A stretch of 42,700 bases of DNA from CAZBSE01 sp964578625 (GTDB lineage Bacteria > Actinomycetota > Humimicrobiia > Humimicrobiales > Humimicrobiaceae): contig CAZODQ010000017.1 of assembly GCA_964578625.1 (NCBI GenBank), positions 1 to 42,700 of the forward strand, read 5' to 3'. The number at the start of each line of letters is the position of its first letter. The first letter of the stretch is position 1. Positions 25,324 to 33,461 of the stretch are shown here, in pieces. The notes under the pieces were generated by a model. The model was not told the DNA's origin and made no database searches. It was given only the letters and a program-made list of their open reading frames with translations. The position numbers were made by a program, and so were the translations under genes.

Positions 25324-25369
25324 TTATATTTTTTTAATTTCTATTATTCCAAGAATAAATAAATGCTAA

Positions 25370-25419
25370 AAAGTGATAATACTTTTTTCTCCTTCTTAAG
25401 TGTCTATGTCTATCACTTT
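25370..25419. terminator. terminator-like hairpin between convergent osmC-like gene and metF
   Basis: Perfect 9-bp arms AAAGTGATA (25370-25378) and TATCACTTT (25411-25419) flank a 32-base loop and are followed by a T-rich run on the plus strand. It lies between convergent genes, where a two-way terminator is expected. The long loop makes it weak by itself. Confidence 0.45.
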
Positions 25420-25425
25420 ATTCTT

Positions 25426-26325
25426 TTAGGCTTTCAAAATCCCTGCAGCTTTCAGTATATCAGGTACCTTTTCTTCCTTGCCAATAGCCATGATATGTAC
25501 ACCGTCACATATCTTTTCATCCTTTATTTTTCTTATTAGACCTCCAGCAATTTCTATTCCCTTTAACAATCCTTCTCCTTTTGGCATTTTAGCTAATTCA
25601 TCTATTAAATTTTGAGGAACAGAAATACCAGGAATATTTTCATTCATCCATTTTGCCATCCCGGCACCAGTCAATAAGACTATTCCTGCTAATATTTTTA
25701 TATTCTTATTTATGTTCCTGCTGTAATCTACAAATCTATTTAACTCATCTAGATTATAGACAGCTTGGGTTTGAACAAAATCAATTCCCGCTTTTAGTTT
25801 TTTCTCAAATTTAATAAGCTGCGGTTCAATCGGATCTGCTGATGGGGTGGCAGATGCACCAATACAAAAATCAACTCCGCCATCAAGATTGTTTCCAGAG
25901 AGATCTTTTCCTGAATTTAAAACACGTGCAAGCTGTATTAATTGAACTGAATCAATATCATAAACAGGCTTAGCTTCTGGGTGATCCCCCATTTTAAGAG
26001 AATCCCCTGTGAGGCAGAGAACATTTCCTATACTCCTGGAATATGCAAAAAGTAGATCGGCCTGAATTGATAACCTATTCCTATCACGGCATGTTACCTG
26101 AAATATAGGTTCTCCTCCATGCTCTTTTATAAGAAGACATGTTCCCAGAGAAGGATACCTCATCACAGCACTTTGGTTATCTGTAACATTTAATGCATCA
26201 ACTTTTGTCTTAAGAATTTCTATATTATCAATCATTTTTTGCACATTAGTACCCTTTACCGGGCCAATTTCAGCAGTTATAATAAATTTATCTGACTGCA
26301 ATATTTTTCTAAACAGTTCAACCAT
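25426..26325 (-). CDS. metF: methylenetetrahydrofolate reductase
   Basis: Reduces methylene-THF to methyl-THF. The (beta/alpha)8 barrel starts FIITAEIGPVKGTNVQKMID and continues LNVTDNQSAVMRYPSL, FQVTCRDRNRLSIQADLLFA and VLCLTGDSLKMGD, as in MetF of acetogens and other anaerobes. FDFVQTQAVY-like GIDFVQTQAVYNLDEL is near 195. 299 residues. It follows metV, 52 bases away, the common gene order for the MetFV complex. Confidence 0.93.
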   Translation of the reverse strand: MVELFRKILQSDKFIITAEIGPVKGTNVQKMIDNIEILKTKVDALNVTDNQSAVMRYPSLGTCLLIKEHGGEPIFQVTCRDRNRLSIQADLLFAYSRSIGNVLCLTGDSLKMGDHPEAKPVYDIDSVQLIQLARVLNSGKDLSGNNLDGGVDFCIGASATPSADPIEPQLIKFEKKLKAGIDFVQTQAVYNLDELNRFVDYSRNINKNIKILAGIVLLTGAGMAKWMNENIPGISVPQNLIDELAKMPKGEGLLKGIEIAGGLIRKIKDEKICDGVHIMAIGKEEKVPDILKAAGILKA

Positions 26326-26377
26326 TTAATTCCTCCTATTATTTATCAAAATTTCTAAAACTATCTTAAGATAAACA

Positions 26378-27067
26378 TTATTCAAGAGAAAGGGGCTCCA
26401 CCTTTAGCTCTCTTGGTCTCTGCATTTTACTCCAATCTTTAGGTTGAATGATTTCCCTCATCTTATCAAGTTCTCCTAATTCTTTTAATCTTTTATATAT
26501 TAAAACCCATGCACATTCGTTATCAGGATTTACCTCGCACTTCCCGTCTCTTTTTGTTCCACCACATGGCCCATTAAGCAATCCTTTTGCACATTGAGTC
26601 ATAGGACAGATACCACTTACTTTACCAAGTTCGCATTCTCCACATTGAATACACTTTTCCCTGAATAAGCTGGGGCCACCGCCCATATGCCCCACAGGAT
26701 TGGTTGCCGGATAAATAGACTTGGTTAAACCAAACTCGTTTTCTAATATATATTCCCGCACTACCTGTAAACCATCACCGCAACAAAGCATGATAATAGC
26801 ATCGCAATCACTAATTTGCTTTTTATAACTGGCCATACGTTTTTTACTCCAGGGAGCATAGCACGTAAATTCGCCAAATGGTGGTGATATAGCTGCTAAT
26901 ACATCCTTTCCATTTTCAATAAGGATATCTTTCATATCATTAACTTCAGGTTCACCACCAGTATGAAAAACTGTAGCACAACCGCCGCAACCATATATCA
27001 CTATCCTTTTTTTACCATCAAGATAATCAAGAACCTCCTCAATAGGCTTTTTTACCTGTCCTATCAC
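26378..27067 (-). CDS. metV: MetV-type partner of methylenetetrahydrofolate reductase
   Basis: Cys-rich: YGCGGCATVFHTGGE (about 25-39), MLCCGDGLQV, then CIQCGECELGKVSGICPMTQ and CAKGLLNGPCGGTK. These are the metal-binding motifs of the MetV family that pairs with MetF in acetogens; a [4Fe-4S] or zinc role is inferred. Start GTG at 27067 with AAGGAGG before it. The pair suggests a Wood-Ljungdahl-type methyl branch. 229 residues. Confidence 0.92.
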   Translation of the reverse strand: MIGQVKKPIEEVLDYLDGKKRIVIYGCGGCATVFHTGGEPEVNDMKDILIENGKDVLAAISPPFGEFTCYAPWSKKRMASYKKQISDCDAIIMLCCGDGLQVVREYILENEFGLTKSIYPATNPVGHMGGGPSLFREKCIQCGECELGKVSGICPMTQCAKGLLNGPCGGTKRDGKCEVNPDNECAWVLIYKRLKELGELDKMREIIQPKDWSKMQRPRELKVEPLSLE

Positions 27068-27137
27068 TTCTACCTCCTTATATTAATTTACTTAGAATAA
27101 ATAATAAGACTACAGGATTAATCACATTTTTATAAAG

Positions 27138-27347
27138 TTAGTCAAACTGACAAGTCCCGGTAGGACAAGAACTATCAGATTTGCTACCCTTGCTGGATGA
27201 CGAACCCAAGCTGAAAGAAGAAAAGGTTTTCTGGATATTTTTACTACCGCACTTCTTACAAATCAACTTCTCATCTTTTCCTCCAATTCTAATAAATAAA
27301 TCAAACTTCTCCCCACAATCTTTACATATATAACTGAAAATTGGCAT
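27138..27347 (-). CDS. FmdB-type zinc ribbon protein
   Basis: A 69-residue protein with two CxxC knuckles (C8-x2-C11 and C30-x2-C33) in MPIFSYICKDCGEKFDLF, the FmdB putative regulatory fold. A Ser/Gly-rich tail ends TGTCQFD. FmdB family proteins are found next to formylmethanofuran dehydrogenase and formamidase genes; their role is unproven. It lies between metV and an MBL-fold gene. Confidence 0.85.
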   Translation of the reverse strand: MPIFSYICKDCGEKFDLFIRIGGKDEKLICKKCGSKNIQKTFSSFSLGSSSSKGSKSDSSCPTGTCQFD

Positions 27348-27417
27348 ATTTTCACCCCCTTTTGCATTTAATCAGCTTCTATTTTTCAAGATTCATATTA
27401 AAACTTTTATTATCCTC

Positions 27418-28131
27418 TTAAATCTCAATTTTTACCCCTGCTCTTATGGAGACAAACGCATCTTCATATACTTCCCTAAAAATCAGCTTCGCATCATATC
27501 CTGAGCAATGAGCAGGACCAATTTTTTCTACCCCCATTTCCTCGAGCTCTTCTGCTACAGATCTTATTTCCGGCCTATATTTATCAATCAAGTGGAATCC
27601 TCCAAACACGAGGTGAATCTTTCTATTCCCAAAATCTTTTTTGACCTGCGCTGCAATCCTTATGATCCCGGGATGGGCACATCCGGTAATTATTGTAAGC
27701 CCTTTATCAGTTTTTATGACCAGAGTCTGCTCGGGCATATACCTTCCTTTATATTCACCGGCAATCTCGCCCGTTACAAATATATTTTCTGCAATCTTTG
27801 TGACTTTTCCTGATTCCTTAAGTTCACCTTTCAGTCTTCTTACTTCCTTTTTGAATTCTGGGCTAAAACCCGGGCACGCGTAAACCTTAAGTCCTTCCCT
27901 GTTTTTTAAAATCTCCCATAGACCTCCTGTATGGTCCCAGTGATCATGAGATATTACAACTGCCTTTATCCTATCAATATTTACTTTTAAACTTCTCATA
28001 TTCTCCAGAAGCCAGTGGCCGTTTTCTCCCGTATCAAACAATATCTTTTTGTCAATTAGTATAGACAATCCCCATCCGGTACGCAGGTTTCTATTAATTT
28101 TCTCATTGTCAAAAAGAACGACTGCTTCCAT
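27418..28131 (-). CDS. MBL-fold metallohydrolase
   Basis: The metallo-beta-lactamase motif SHDHWDHTGG (H62, H64, D66, H67) is intact, followed by ITGCAHPGIIRI (a further His) and FGGFHLIDK with a final His near GPAHCSGYD. The N-terminal FDNEKINRNLRTGWGLSILI resembles the dihydropterin-ribofuranosylaminobenzene-phosphate synthase-like branch. It lies next to the MinD cluster. Substrate unknown. 237 residues, ATG start. Confidence 0.85.
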   Translation of the reverse strand: MEAVVLFDNEKINRNLRTGWGLSILIDKKILFDTGENGHWLLENMRSLKVNIDRIKAVVISHDHWDHTGGLWEILKNREGLKVYACPGFSPEFKKEVRRLKGELKESGKVTKIAENIFVTGEIAGEYKGRYMPEQTLVIKTDKGLTIITGCAHPGIIRIAAQVKKDFGNRKIHLVFGGFHLIDKYRPEIRSVAEELEEMGVEKIGPAHCSGYDAKLIFREVYEDAFVSIRAGVKIEI

Positions 28132-28223
28132 TTTTTTATTTCCTCTGCGGTTTCTTTATAATTAAAAGCCAGTGGCACTTTTCATTGTACTCTTCAATAG
28201 CATTTACCCTCCTTTATTTTGGT

Positions 28224-29087
28224 CTAACCTGCTAATTCTCCCTCAAGCACCCTCCATATGTTACTTAATGTTTTCGTTACTTTATTATTTGAATATTCTA
28301 TTATAGTTTTTCCTTCAACAACCGATCTTACCACAGCCTCACTAAAAACTACCTTGCCAAGGACCTGAATATTTCTATCCTTAGACCATTGCTCTATCTT
28401 TTCAGTAATATCACAGTTTAAATCATACTTATTTATTATTACTTTTACAGGAATGTTAAAGTGTTTGGCGACATTGATTACCCTTTCTGCGTCATGCATC
28501 CCCGAAAGTGTTGGTTCAATTACCACTACCGCACAATTCACACCGGTAATAGAGGCAATTACCGGACAGCCTATCCCCGGCGATCCATCTATAATAACCC
28601 AACTGTAACCTTTTTCTTCAGCAATCTCTTTCGCCTTTTGCCTGACCAGAGAAACCAGTTTTCCCGAATTTTCCTCGGCAATGCCCAATCTGGCATGAAC
28701 CAATGGTCCGAATCTGGTCTGGGATATAAACCACTCACCTGAAGTGTTTACTTTCATTTCAATAGCATTTTGCGGACAGATAAAACTGCAAAATGCGCAT
28801 CCCTCACAGGAAATAGGATCTATGGAAAAATCTTCTTTTACCGCTTCAAACCTGCATACTATACTGCAGGCACCGCAGCCTTCACAATATTTCTTGTTTG
28901 TAAAAGCTGTGACACCGCTTCTAAAAATATGTGATTTTTTTATTTTGGGATCAAGCAGCAGGTGCAAATCCGCTGCATCCACATCACAGTCAGCAATAAC
29001 CTTGTCCCTTGCTAAAGCAGCAAATGCACCAGTAATGACTGTTTTCCCTGTACCGCCCTTTCCGCTTATAATAACAATTTCTTTCAT
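28224..29087 (-). CDS. ferredoxin-containing MinD-superfamily ATPase (orange-protein cluster type), copy 1
   Basis: Deviant Walker A SGKGGTGKTVITGAF at the N-terminus, then a ferredoxin-like insert with two [4Fe-4S] motifs, CEGCGACSIVCRFEAV and CEGCAFCSFICPQNAI (about residues 68-110), then the second half of the P-loop fold (IDGSPGIGCPV). This Fe-S-bearing ParA/MinD type is the one seen in the orange-protein (ORP) operons of sulfate reducers. Start ATG. Tandem with the next gene. Confidence 0.88.
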   Translation of the reverse strand: MKEIVIISGKGGTGKTVITGAFAALARDKVIADCDVDAADLHLLLDPKIKKSHIFRSGVTAFTNKKYCEGCGACSIVCRFEAVKEDFSIDPISCEGCAFCSFICPQNAIEMKVNTSGEWFISQTRFGPLVHARLGIAEENSGKLVSLVRQKAKEIAEEKGYSWVIIDGSPGIGCPVIASITGVNCAVVVIEPTLSGMHDAERVINVAKHFNIPVKVIINKYDLNCDITEKIEQWSKDRNIQVLGKVVFSEAVVRSVVEGKTIIEYSNNKVTKTLSNIWRVLEGELAG

Positions 29088-29102
29088 TTTAATTACCCTT
29101 GA

Positions 29103-29942
29103 TCATATTTTGCCCGCAGCTTTTTTTATCTTCTCAAATAACACCCCGAATTTTTCCTTATATTCCGGCAGTGCCTCTACTATAGGATCACCGCGGGAGT
29201 AAATCTCGGCTATTTTTTTGCTAAAAGGTATTCTCATCAGTATGGGAATGTTTTCACCTATACAATATTCATCTGTTTTCTTATTACCCAGACCTGAACG
29301 GTTCACTATAACACCAAAAGGAATCCCAAGTTTTCGCACCACTTCCACAGCCAGTGACATGTCATTTAATCCAAATGGTGTGGGTTCTGTTACAAGAATA
29401 ACAAAATCAGAATCTTTTACGGCAGTAATTACCGGACAGGAAGTCCCCGGAGGCACATCGATGATTACAGTTTTTTTCCGGTTAATATGCTTTTTAACCG
29501 CTTTGATAACCGGCGGTGCCATCATCTGTCCTATGTTAAGTTTCCCGTGTATAAATTGAATCCCATCTTTTTTTCCAATCTCTACAACACCTATCTCCCT
29601 GTCTTCTTCCTTTATGGCATCATACGGGCAAAAATATGCACAGGAACCGCAGCCATGGCATAATTCAGGAAAGATAAGTACTTTTTTATTGGTTACTGCA
29701 ATAGCATTATATACACAAACTTCCTTACAGCGTCCGCAGCCATCACATTTTTTTTGGTCCACTCTGGGAACGGGAATATAAACATTATCCTTACGTTCAA
29801 AAACCGGTTTTAGGAAAATATGACTATTAGGTTCTTCAACATCACAATCCAGCAGCTGGACGTTATTTAAGGATAAAGCTAAATTAACAGCTACAGTTGT
29901 CTTCCCTGTACCGCCTTTGCCGCTGGCAACTGATATTATCAA
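29103..29942 (-). CDS. ferredoxin-containing MinD-superfamily ATPase (orange-protein cluster type), copy 2
   Basis: Same architecture as its neighbour: Walker A VASGKGGTGKTTVAVNLALS, the two [4Fe-4S] motifs CDGCGRCKEVCVYNAI and CHGCGSCAYFCPYDAI, and DVPPGTSCPVI. The two proteins differ widely, so they are ancient paralogues and may form a heterodimer. Start TTG at 29942 with AGGTGG before it; it is 18 bases after the NifX/ORP-like gene. 279 residues. They are often next to NifX/ORP-like proteins and may load the metal-sulfur cluster; this is inference. Confidence 0.88.
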   Translation of the reverse strand: MIISVASGKGGTGKTTVAVNLALSLNNVQLLDCDVEEPNSHIFLKPVFERKDNVYIPVPRVDQKKCDGCGRCKEVCVYNAIAVTNKKVLIFPELCHGCGSCAYFCPYDAIKEEDREIGVVEIGKKDGIQFIHGKLNIGQMMAPPVIKAVKKHINRKKTVIIDVPPGTSCPVITAVKDSDFVILVTEPTPFGLNDMSLAVEVVRKLGIPFGVIVNRSGLGNKKTDEYCIGENIPILMRIPFSKKIAEIYSRGDPIVEALPEYKEKFGVLFEKIKKAAGKI

Positions 29943-29960
29943 TTCACCACCTGCTTCTGC

Positions 29961-30332
29961 TTACTGCCGGCCCATCCCAAAATGGGACCCTACATCAGGG
30001 CCGGAAGTCTGCCCATATTCACCATTTTTAAACTTTTCTACAGCATCCTTTATACTGCCGGTGGCTCCCGAGTAAATTTTTATGGAAGCTGCATTGAGAA
30101 CTCTAAACGCATTAGGACCGATGTTCCCTGTTATCACTGATTCTACATTCATATCAGAAATCATCTGCGCAGCCTGGATGCCTGCACCTCCGGATGCCTG
30201 GCTGCTCTTATTTATGACATGTTTATAATTGTCATTTTCAGTGTCGTAAATAATAAAATGAGGGCACCTCCCAAACCTGGGATCTACACTAGACTTAAGA
30301 GTTGTCCCATCAGAAGAAATTGCAACTTTCAT
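29961..30332 (-). CDS. NifX/NifB-like (orange-protein-like) cluster-binding protein
   Basis: A 123-residue dinitrogenase iron-molybdenum cofactor-domain protein: AISSDGTTLKSSVDPRFGRC, then FIIYDTENDNY, GAGIQAAQMISD and VITGNIGPNA with a Gly-rich tail. Such proteins are related to the orange protein that carries a Mo-Cu-S cluster in Desulfovibrio. The FGRC-PHF region is the conserved part. Start ATG. No nitrogenase genes are in the window, so nitrogen fixation is not implied. Confidence 0.85.
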   Translation of the reverse strand: MKVAISSDGTTLKSSVDPRFGRCPHFIIYDTENDNYKHVINKSSQASGGAGIQAAQMISDMNVESVITGNIGPNAFRVLNAASIKIYSGATGSIKDAVEKFKNGEYGQTSGPDVGSHFGMGRQ

Positions 30333-30373
30333 TTTACTGGCCTCCTGCCTTTGCTTAATATTAATTTTAAAAA

Positions 30374-30811
30374 CTATTTAAATTTAATCAGCCTCTTACC
30401 ACATTTGGGACATCTTATTTTACTTACTTTATATTCCTGGTTACTTTGCTTCAAATCTTCTCTTTTAATAAGGTAATGATAACTACCCCTGAGACACTTT
30501 TTCCTGACAATATCCTTATCAGGGATATAATTACCTCCTACAAGTTTTATTGCTTTTCCCTCTACTATTGCAGTGATGATTTTCTTTCTCCCAGATTTTA
30601 ACAGCCTCTGGAAAGTAGACCTCGATATACACATCTTCCTTGCAGCTTCTGTCTGTTCCAATCCCTGCCTGTCCTTTAGATTTAAAGCCTCAATTTCTTC
30701 CAAGGATAAATTCAGTTCATCTAATTTACTAATGGGAATGCCCTGCGGCTTGTAATAAACAAATAGTGGTACTGTATTTACTATCTTGTCCAATATTGGT
30801 CTTGCTGTCAT
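30374..30811 (-). CDS. DUF134 family helix-turn-helix protein
   Basis: LSLEEIEALNLKDRQGLEQT followed by EAARKMCISRSTFQRLLKSG is a sigma-region-4-like helix-turn-helix; the whole block is DUF134. The C-terminus has one CxxC (IRCPKCGKRL), half a zinc ribbon. DUF134 genes usually sit with NifX/ORP-like proteins and are the likely regulators of them. Start ATG, 2 bases after the end of the Gly-rich zinc protein gene. 145 residues. Confidence 0.88.
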   Translation of the reverse strand: MTARPILDKIVNTVPLFVYYKPQGIPISKLDELNLSLEEIEALNLKDRQGLEQTEAARKMCISRSTFQRLLKSGRKKIITAIVEGKAIKLVGGNYIPDKDIVRKKCLRGSYHYLIKREDLKQSNQEYKVSKIRCPKCGKRLIKFK

Positions 30812-30813
30812 CT

Positions 30814-31038
30814 TTATACCCTATCCCTGACCATCTTAGTACCACATTTTGGACAGACCATTTCATAACAAGGAATCCCGATTTTATGATCAACCTTATT
30901 ACCGCAGCTCGGACATACACATTTTCCACCGGGGCCCATACTCTGTCCTCCCATTCTACCTCTACCTCCTCCACGCCCTAAACCTCTTCCAGTTCCAGGG
31001 CCCTTACCGGCAGGTCCCGTTCCGTCTCCTCTTGGCAT
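30814..31038 (-). CDS. Gly-rich zinc-ribbon protein with MPRGDGTGP leader
   Basis: A 74-residue protein from ATG 31038 (AAAGGAG 8 bases upstream); the longer frame from TTG 31056 has no site of its own. The N-terminus MPRGDGTGPAGKGPGTGRG is the DUF5320-type leader, then an Arg/Gly-rich stretch, then CVCPSCGNKVDH and MVCPKCGTKM, a two-knuckle zinc ribbon. The same leader starts a second protein at 33462-33869. Function unknown, tied to the ORP-like cluster by position. Confidence 0.8.
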   Translation of the reverse strand: MPRGDGTGPAGKGPGTGRGLGRGGGRGRMGGQSMGPGGKCVCPSCGNKVDHKIGIPCYEMVCPKCGTKMVRDRV

Positions 31039-31081
31039 GAATAACACTCCTTTCAAGATTATTAAAAATAATTATATATAA

Positions 31082-31459
31082 TTATTCATGATCACACTCT
31101 GTTTTTTCTATACCATATCCCTTACCTAAACCCGGTTTACAGATGCTATCCCCACCTTCCAGAGAATTATTTAAAATTTTACTTATAACCTCCTCAATTT
31201 TGCCCTCAATACCGAGTATAGTATCAATATTCGCCTGCTTGAAAAGTTCTCTTGCTCTCATTCCCATTCCCCCTGCAACTATACAGCTTACGCCAATCTT
31301 ACTTAAATACTGCGGTAGATAACCGGGATGATGTCCGGGATTACTAATCGTTTCTTTATTTATCAAATCGTTATCTTCCATTTCCAATATCGTAAATGTA
31401 GGGCACCGCCCAAAATGAGGGGATACATACTGTCCATCGGTTGAAATTGCGATTTTCAT
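31082..31459 (-). CDS. second NifX/NifB-like (orange-protein-like) protein
   Basis: A 125-residue protein of the same family as the one at 29961-30332: MKIAISTDGQYVSPHFGRCP, FTILEMEDNDL, then GGMGMRARELFKQANIDT. It differs in having a short Gly-Lys-rich tail with Cys and His (GDSICKPGLG...CDHE), which may hold a metal. Start ATG. It precedes the zinc protein and DUF134 gene. Confidence 0.85.
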   Translation of the reverse strand: MKIAISTDGQYVSPHFGRCPTFTILEMEDNDLINKETISNPGHHPGYLPQYLSKIGVSCIVAGGMGMRARELFKQANIDTILGIEGKIEEVISKILNNSLEGGDSICKPGLGKGYGIEKTECDHE

Positions 31460-31496
31460 TATAAAGTCCTTCCTTATAAATTATAAAAAAACATTT

Positions 31497-31514
31497 AATA
31501 CTAAAGATAGTATT
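31497..31514 (-). terminator. small hairpin after the radical SAM gene
   Basis: AATACTA (31497-31503) and TAGTATT (31508-31514) form a 7-bp stem with a 4-base loop, followed in the transcript by ATGTTTTTTT. It lies between the radical SAM gene and the second NifX-like gene. It is AT-only-weak and may be an attenuator rather than a stop. Confidence 0.4.
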
Positions 31515-31525
31515 TTTTAATAGCA

Positions 31526-32464
31526 TTACAAATAGTAATAATTCTTATCTCCATACAATCTTAATTTAATCTTCTCCTGTTCTATAAGGTCTTTTAAACA
31601 TTTAATAACTTGACTAATATTTACCTGCAATGAATTGCTTATCTCATTTGCACTAACGGGTCTTCTCTTCACCAATTCTACTATTTCCTTTTCCAGCTTG
31701 CTATTCTGCAGTTCTTTAAATCTTGACCTCACATATCTTATTATCTCTGCCTTTTTGCCCAAAATATCTTTTATCTCTTTTAATCTTAAACTATCAGGTA
31801 TTAAAACTTCACCCGGCTCTGAGGGCCTAATCGGCGTATTCAGATGTACTTTATCTATACCCTTACCAATTTTATCTATATAATCAATTACTTTTTTAAA
31901 CTGCCCTGCCTGTTCAATACTGTCATTTATATTTTTAATCACCATTACTTCTAACCATATCTTTCCATTAAAATTATTTAAAAGTAATTTGAGACCATTT
32001 AAAATCTTTTTAAAAGTGATACTAGGAGAAGGTTTATTTATACCTCTAAAACACACCTCATCGGTAGCATCAAGTGACACTTTTATTAAATCCGCATCCT
32101 TAATTGATTCTATTACTCCTTTTCTGTAAAGAAGACTTCCATTAGTCAAAACTATAACAGGTATACTGGTCAACTGTTTTATTTTATTTATTAAAATCCC
32201 AATATCTGTATTTAAAGTAGGCTCACCCGATCCTGAAAAAGTAATATAATCAATTTTCCTAACGTCTTTTATCACACTTTTCAGACTTTTTAAAAAAACG
32301 CCCATATCTATATTAATATATTTCTTTCTTTCAGTGGTTTTATTTGTAGTTTTTCCCAACTGGCAATAAATACAATCGTAGGTACATATTTTAAACGGAA
32401 TTATATCAATTCCCAATGAATACCCAAATCTCCTGGATAATACCGGGCCATAAATCATACTCAT
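31526..32464 (-). CDS. radical SAM protein with C-terminal winged-helix-like segment
   Basis: COG0731-type radical SAM: C27-x3-C31-x2-C34 (KICTYDCIYCQLGKTTN), FSGSGEPTLNTD, VLTNGSLLYRKG. After the barrel, residues about 260-312 (ELVKRRPVSANEISNSLQ with KCLKDLIEQEKIK) look like a winged helix, a less usual add-on. Start ATG overlaps the mrp stop by 4 bases. In the ORP-like setting it may modify a partner or act on a metal cluster; no substrate can be named. 312 residues. Confidence 0.82.
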   Translation of the reverse strand: MSMIYGPVLSRRFGYSLGIDIIPFKICTYDCIYCQLGKTTNKTTERKKYINIDMGVFLKSLKSVIKDVRKIDYITFSGSGEPTLNTDIGILINKIKQLTSIPVIVLTNGSLLYRKGVIESIKDADLIKVSLDATDEVCFRGINKPSPSITFKKILNGLKLLLNNFNGKIWLEVMVIKNINDSIEQAGQFKKVIDYIDKIGKGIDKVHLNTPIRPSEPGEVLIPDSLRLKEIKDILGKKAEIIRYVRSRFKELQNSKLEKEIVELVKRRPVSANEISNSLQVNISQVIKCLKDLIEQEKIKLRLYGDKNYYYL

Positions 32465-33288
32465 TTATTTTTTACCTTATTTCTATTGGAATTAAGAACT
32501 GATTCAATCCTCGATATAACCTTTTCAATTTTTTTAAAGGCAATGGAATTCTTATTCCCATATTTAACAAATGCCTTTCCACTATCGCTTAAATCCACTA
32601 TTTCTTTATCAATAGGTATATCACCTAAAAAATCTATACCAAGTTCAGCTGCAGCTTTTTCCCCTCCACCTTTATTGAATAAGTTTATTTCTTTACCGCA
32701 ATAAGGGCATGCAAAGCCACTCATGTTTTCGATTATTCCTATATAAGGTATATTTAGTTTTTTTGCAAACTGTATACTTTTTCTGGAATCAAGCATAGCA
32801 ACTTCCTGAGGAGTTGTTACTACTATCGCTCCTGATAGATCTTTTATAAGCTGGGCTATACTTAAAGGTTCATCTCCTGTTCCCGGAGGTGAGTCTATGA
32901 TTAGATAGTCTAATTTACCCCAATTTACATCTCTTAAGAACTGACTGATTATTTTCATCTTTAAAGGCCCTCTCCATATTACCGGAGTATCAGAATTCTC
33001 AAGCATTGAAGCAGTGCTTATTACTTCTAAATTGCCGAACAACTTAATCGGATTAATCTTAGAATCTCCGCCACTCGTTAATTTTTCATTATCAATTCCC
33101 AACAGCTTAACAACATTTGGCCCATGGATATCCACATCAAGCAGACCAACTTTATAATCCTTAAGTGCAAGGGCACAAGCTAAATTTATTGAAATAGTAG
33201 TTTTCCCAACTCCTCCCTTACCACTTATAACCATTAATTTTTTTCTAATAGTTGATATGTTTTTTTCTAATTCAATATCTTCCGGCAA
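32461..33288 (-). CDS. mrp: Mrp/NBP35-type Fe-S cluster carrier ATPase
   Basis: Deviant Walker A SGKGGVGKTTISINLA near residue 22-38, DVDIHGPNV, IIDSPPGTGDEPLS and a C-terminal CPYC (about residue 205, GFACPYCGKE) that binds a bridging [4Fe-4S] cluster. Mrp/ApbC proteins hand Fe-S clusters to targets, and an Mrp is part of the ORP operon in Desulfovibrio. 275 residues. The start is TTG at 33288, with AAAGG 8 bases upstream; it is the first start after a TAA stop in frame. Confidence 0.9.
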   Translation of the reverse strand: MPEDIELEKNISTIRKKLMVISGKGGVGKTTISINLACALALKDYKVGLLDVDIHGPNVVKLLGIDNEKLTSGGDSKINPIKLFGNLEVISTASMLENSDTPVIWRGPLKMKIISQFLRDVNWGKLDYLIIDSPPGTGDEPLSIAQLIKDLSGAIVVTTPQEVAMLDSRKSIQFAKKLNIPYIGIIENMSGFACPYCGKEINLFNKGGGEKAAAELGIDFLGDIPIDKEIVDLSDSGKAFVKYGNKNSIAFKKIEKVISRIESVLNSNRNKVKNK

Positions 33289-33386
33289 CCATTAAACCTT
33301 TCCATTAAATTTTTCTCATTATCCTCGCCCTGCATAGACTCCTGAATCATACCAGCTTTCACAAATTACCATCCAGCTATAATGTA

Positions 33387-33440
33387 TGGGTATTAAGGGT
33401 AAATAAACAGGGAATCGTTTGTATCTACCCTCAATACCCA
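33387..33440. repeat. 15-bp inverted repeat between DUF5320 gene and mrp
   Basis: TGGGTATTAAGGGTA (33387-33401) and TACCCTCAATACCCA (33426-33440) pair over 15 positions with one A-C mismatch on one strand and one G-U pair on the RNA of the minus strand; the loop is 24 bases. No T run follows, so it is unlikely to be a simple terminator. It may separate the expression of the Gly-rich gene from mrp. Confidence 0.6.
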
Positions 33441-33461
33441 CATCTTTTCCAATCGCAAAAT

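Noticed and set aside
31039..31056. TTG start six residues before the Gly-rich zinc protein
   Set aside because: The AAAGGAG lies inside that extension and serves the ATG at 31038, whose product begins with the shared MPRGDGTGP leader.
29961..31459. NifX/NifB-like proteins as evidence for nitrogen fixation
   Set aside because: No nifHDK, nifE/N or full NifB is in view, and the neighbours (DUF134, MinD-ferredoxin, Mrp) fit the orange-protein setting instead.
33281..33357. A 25-codon minus-strand frame overlapping the mrp start (MIQESMQGEDN...)
   Set aside because: It has no recognisable domain and overlaps the start of mrp in another frame; it could be a leader peptide but I cannot support it.
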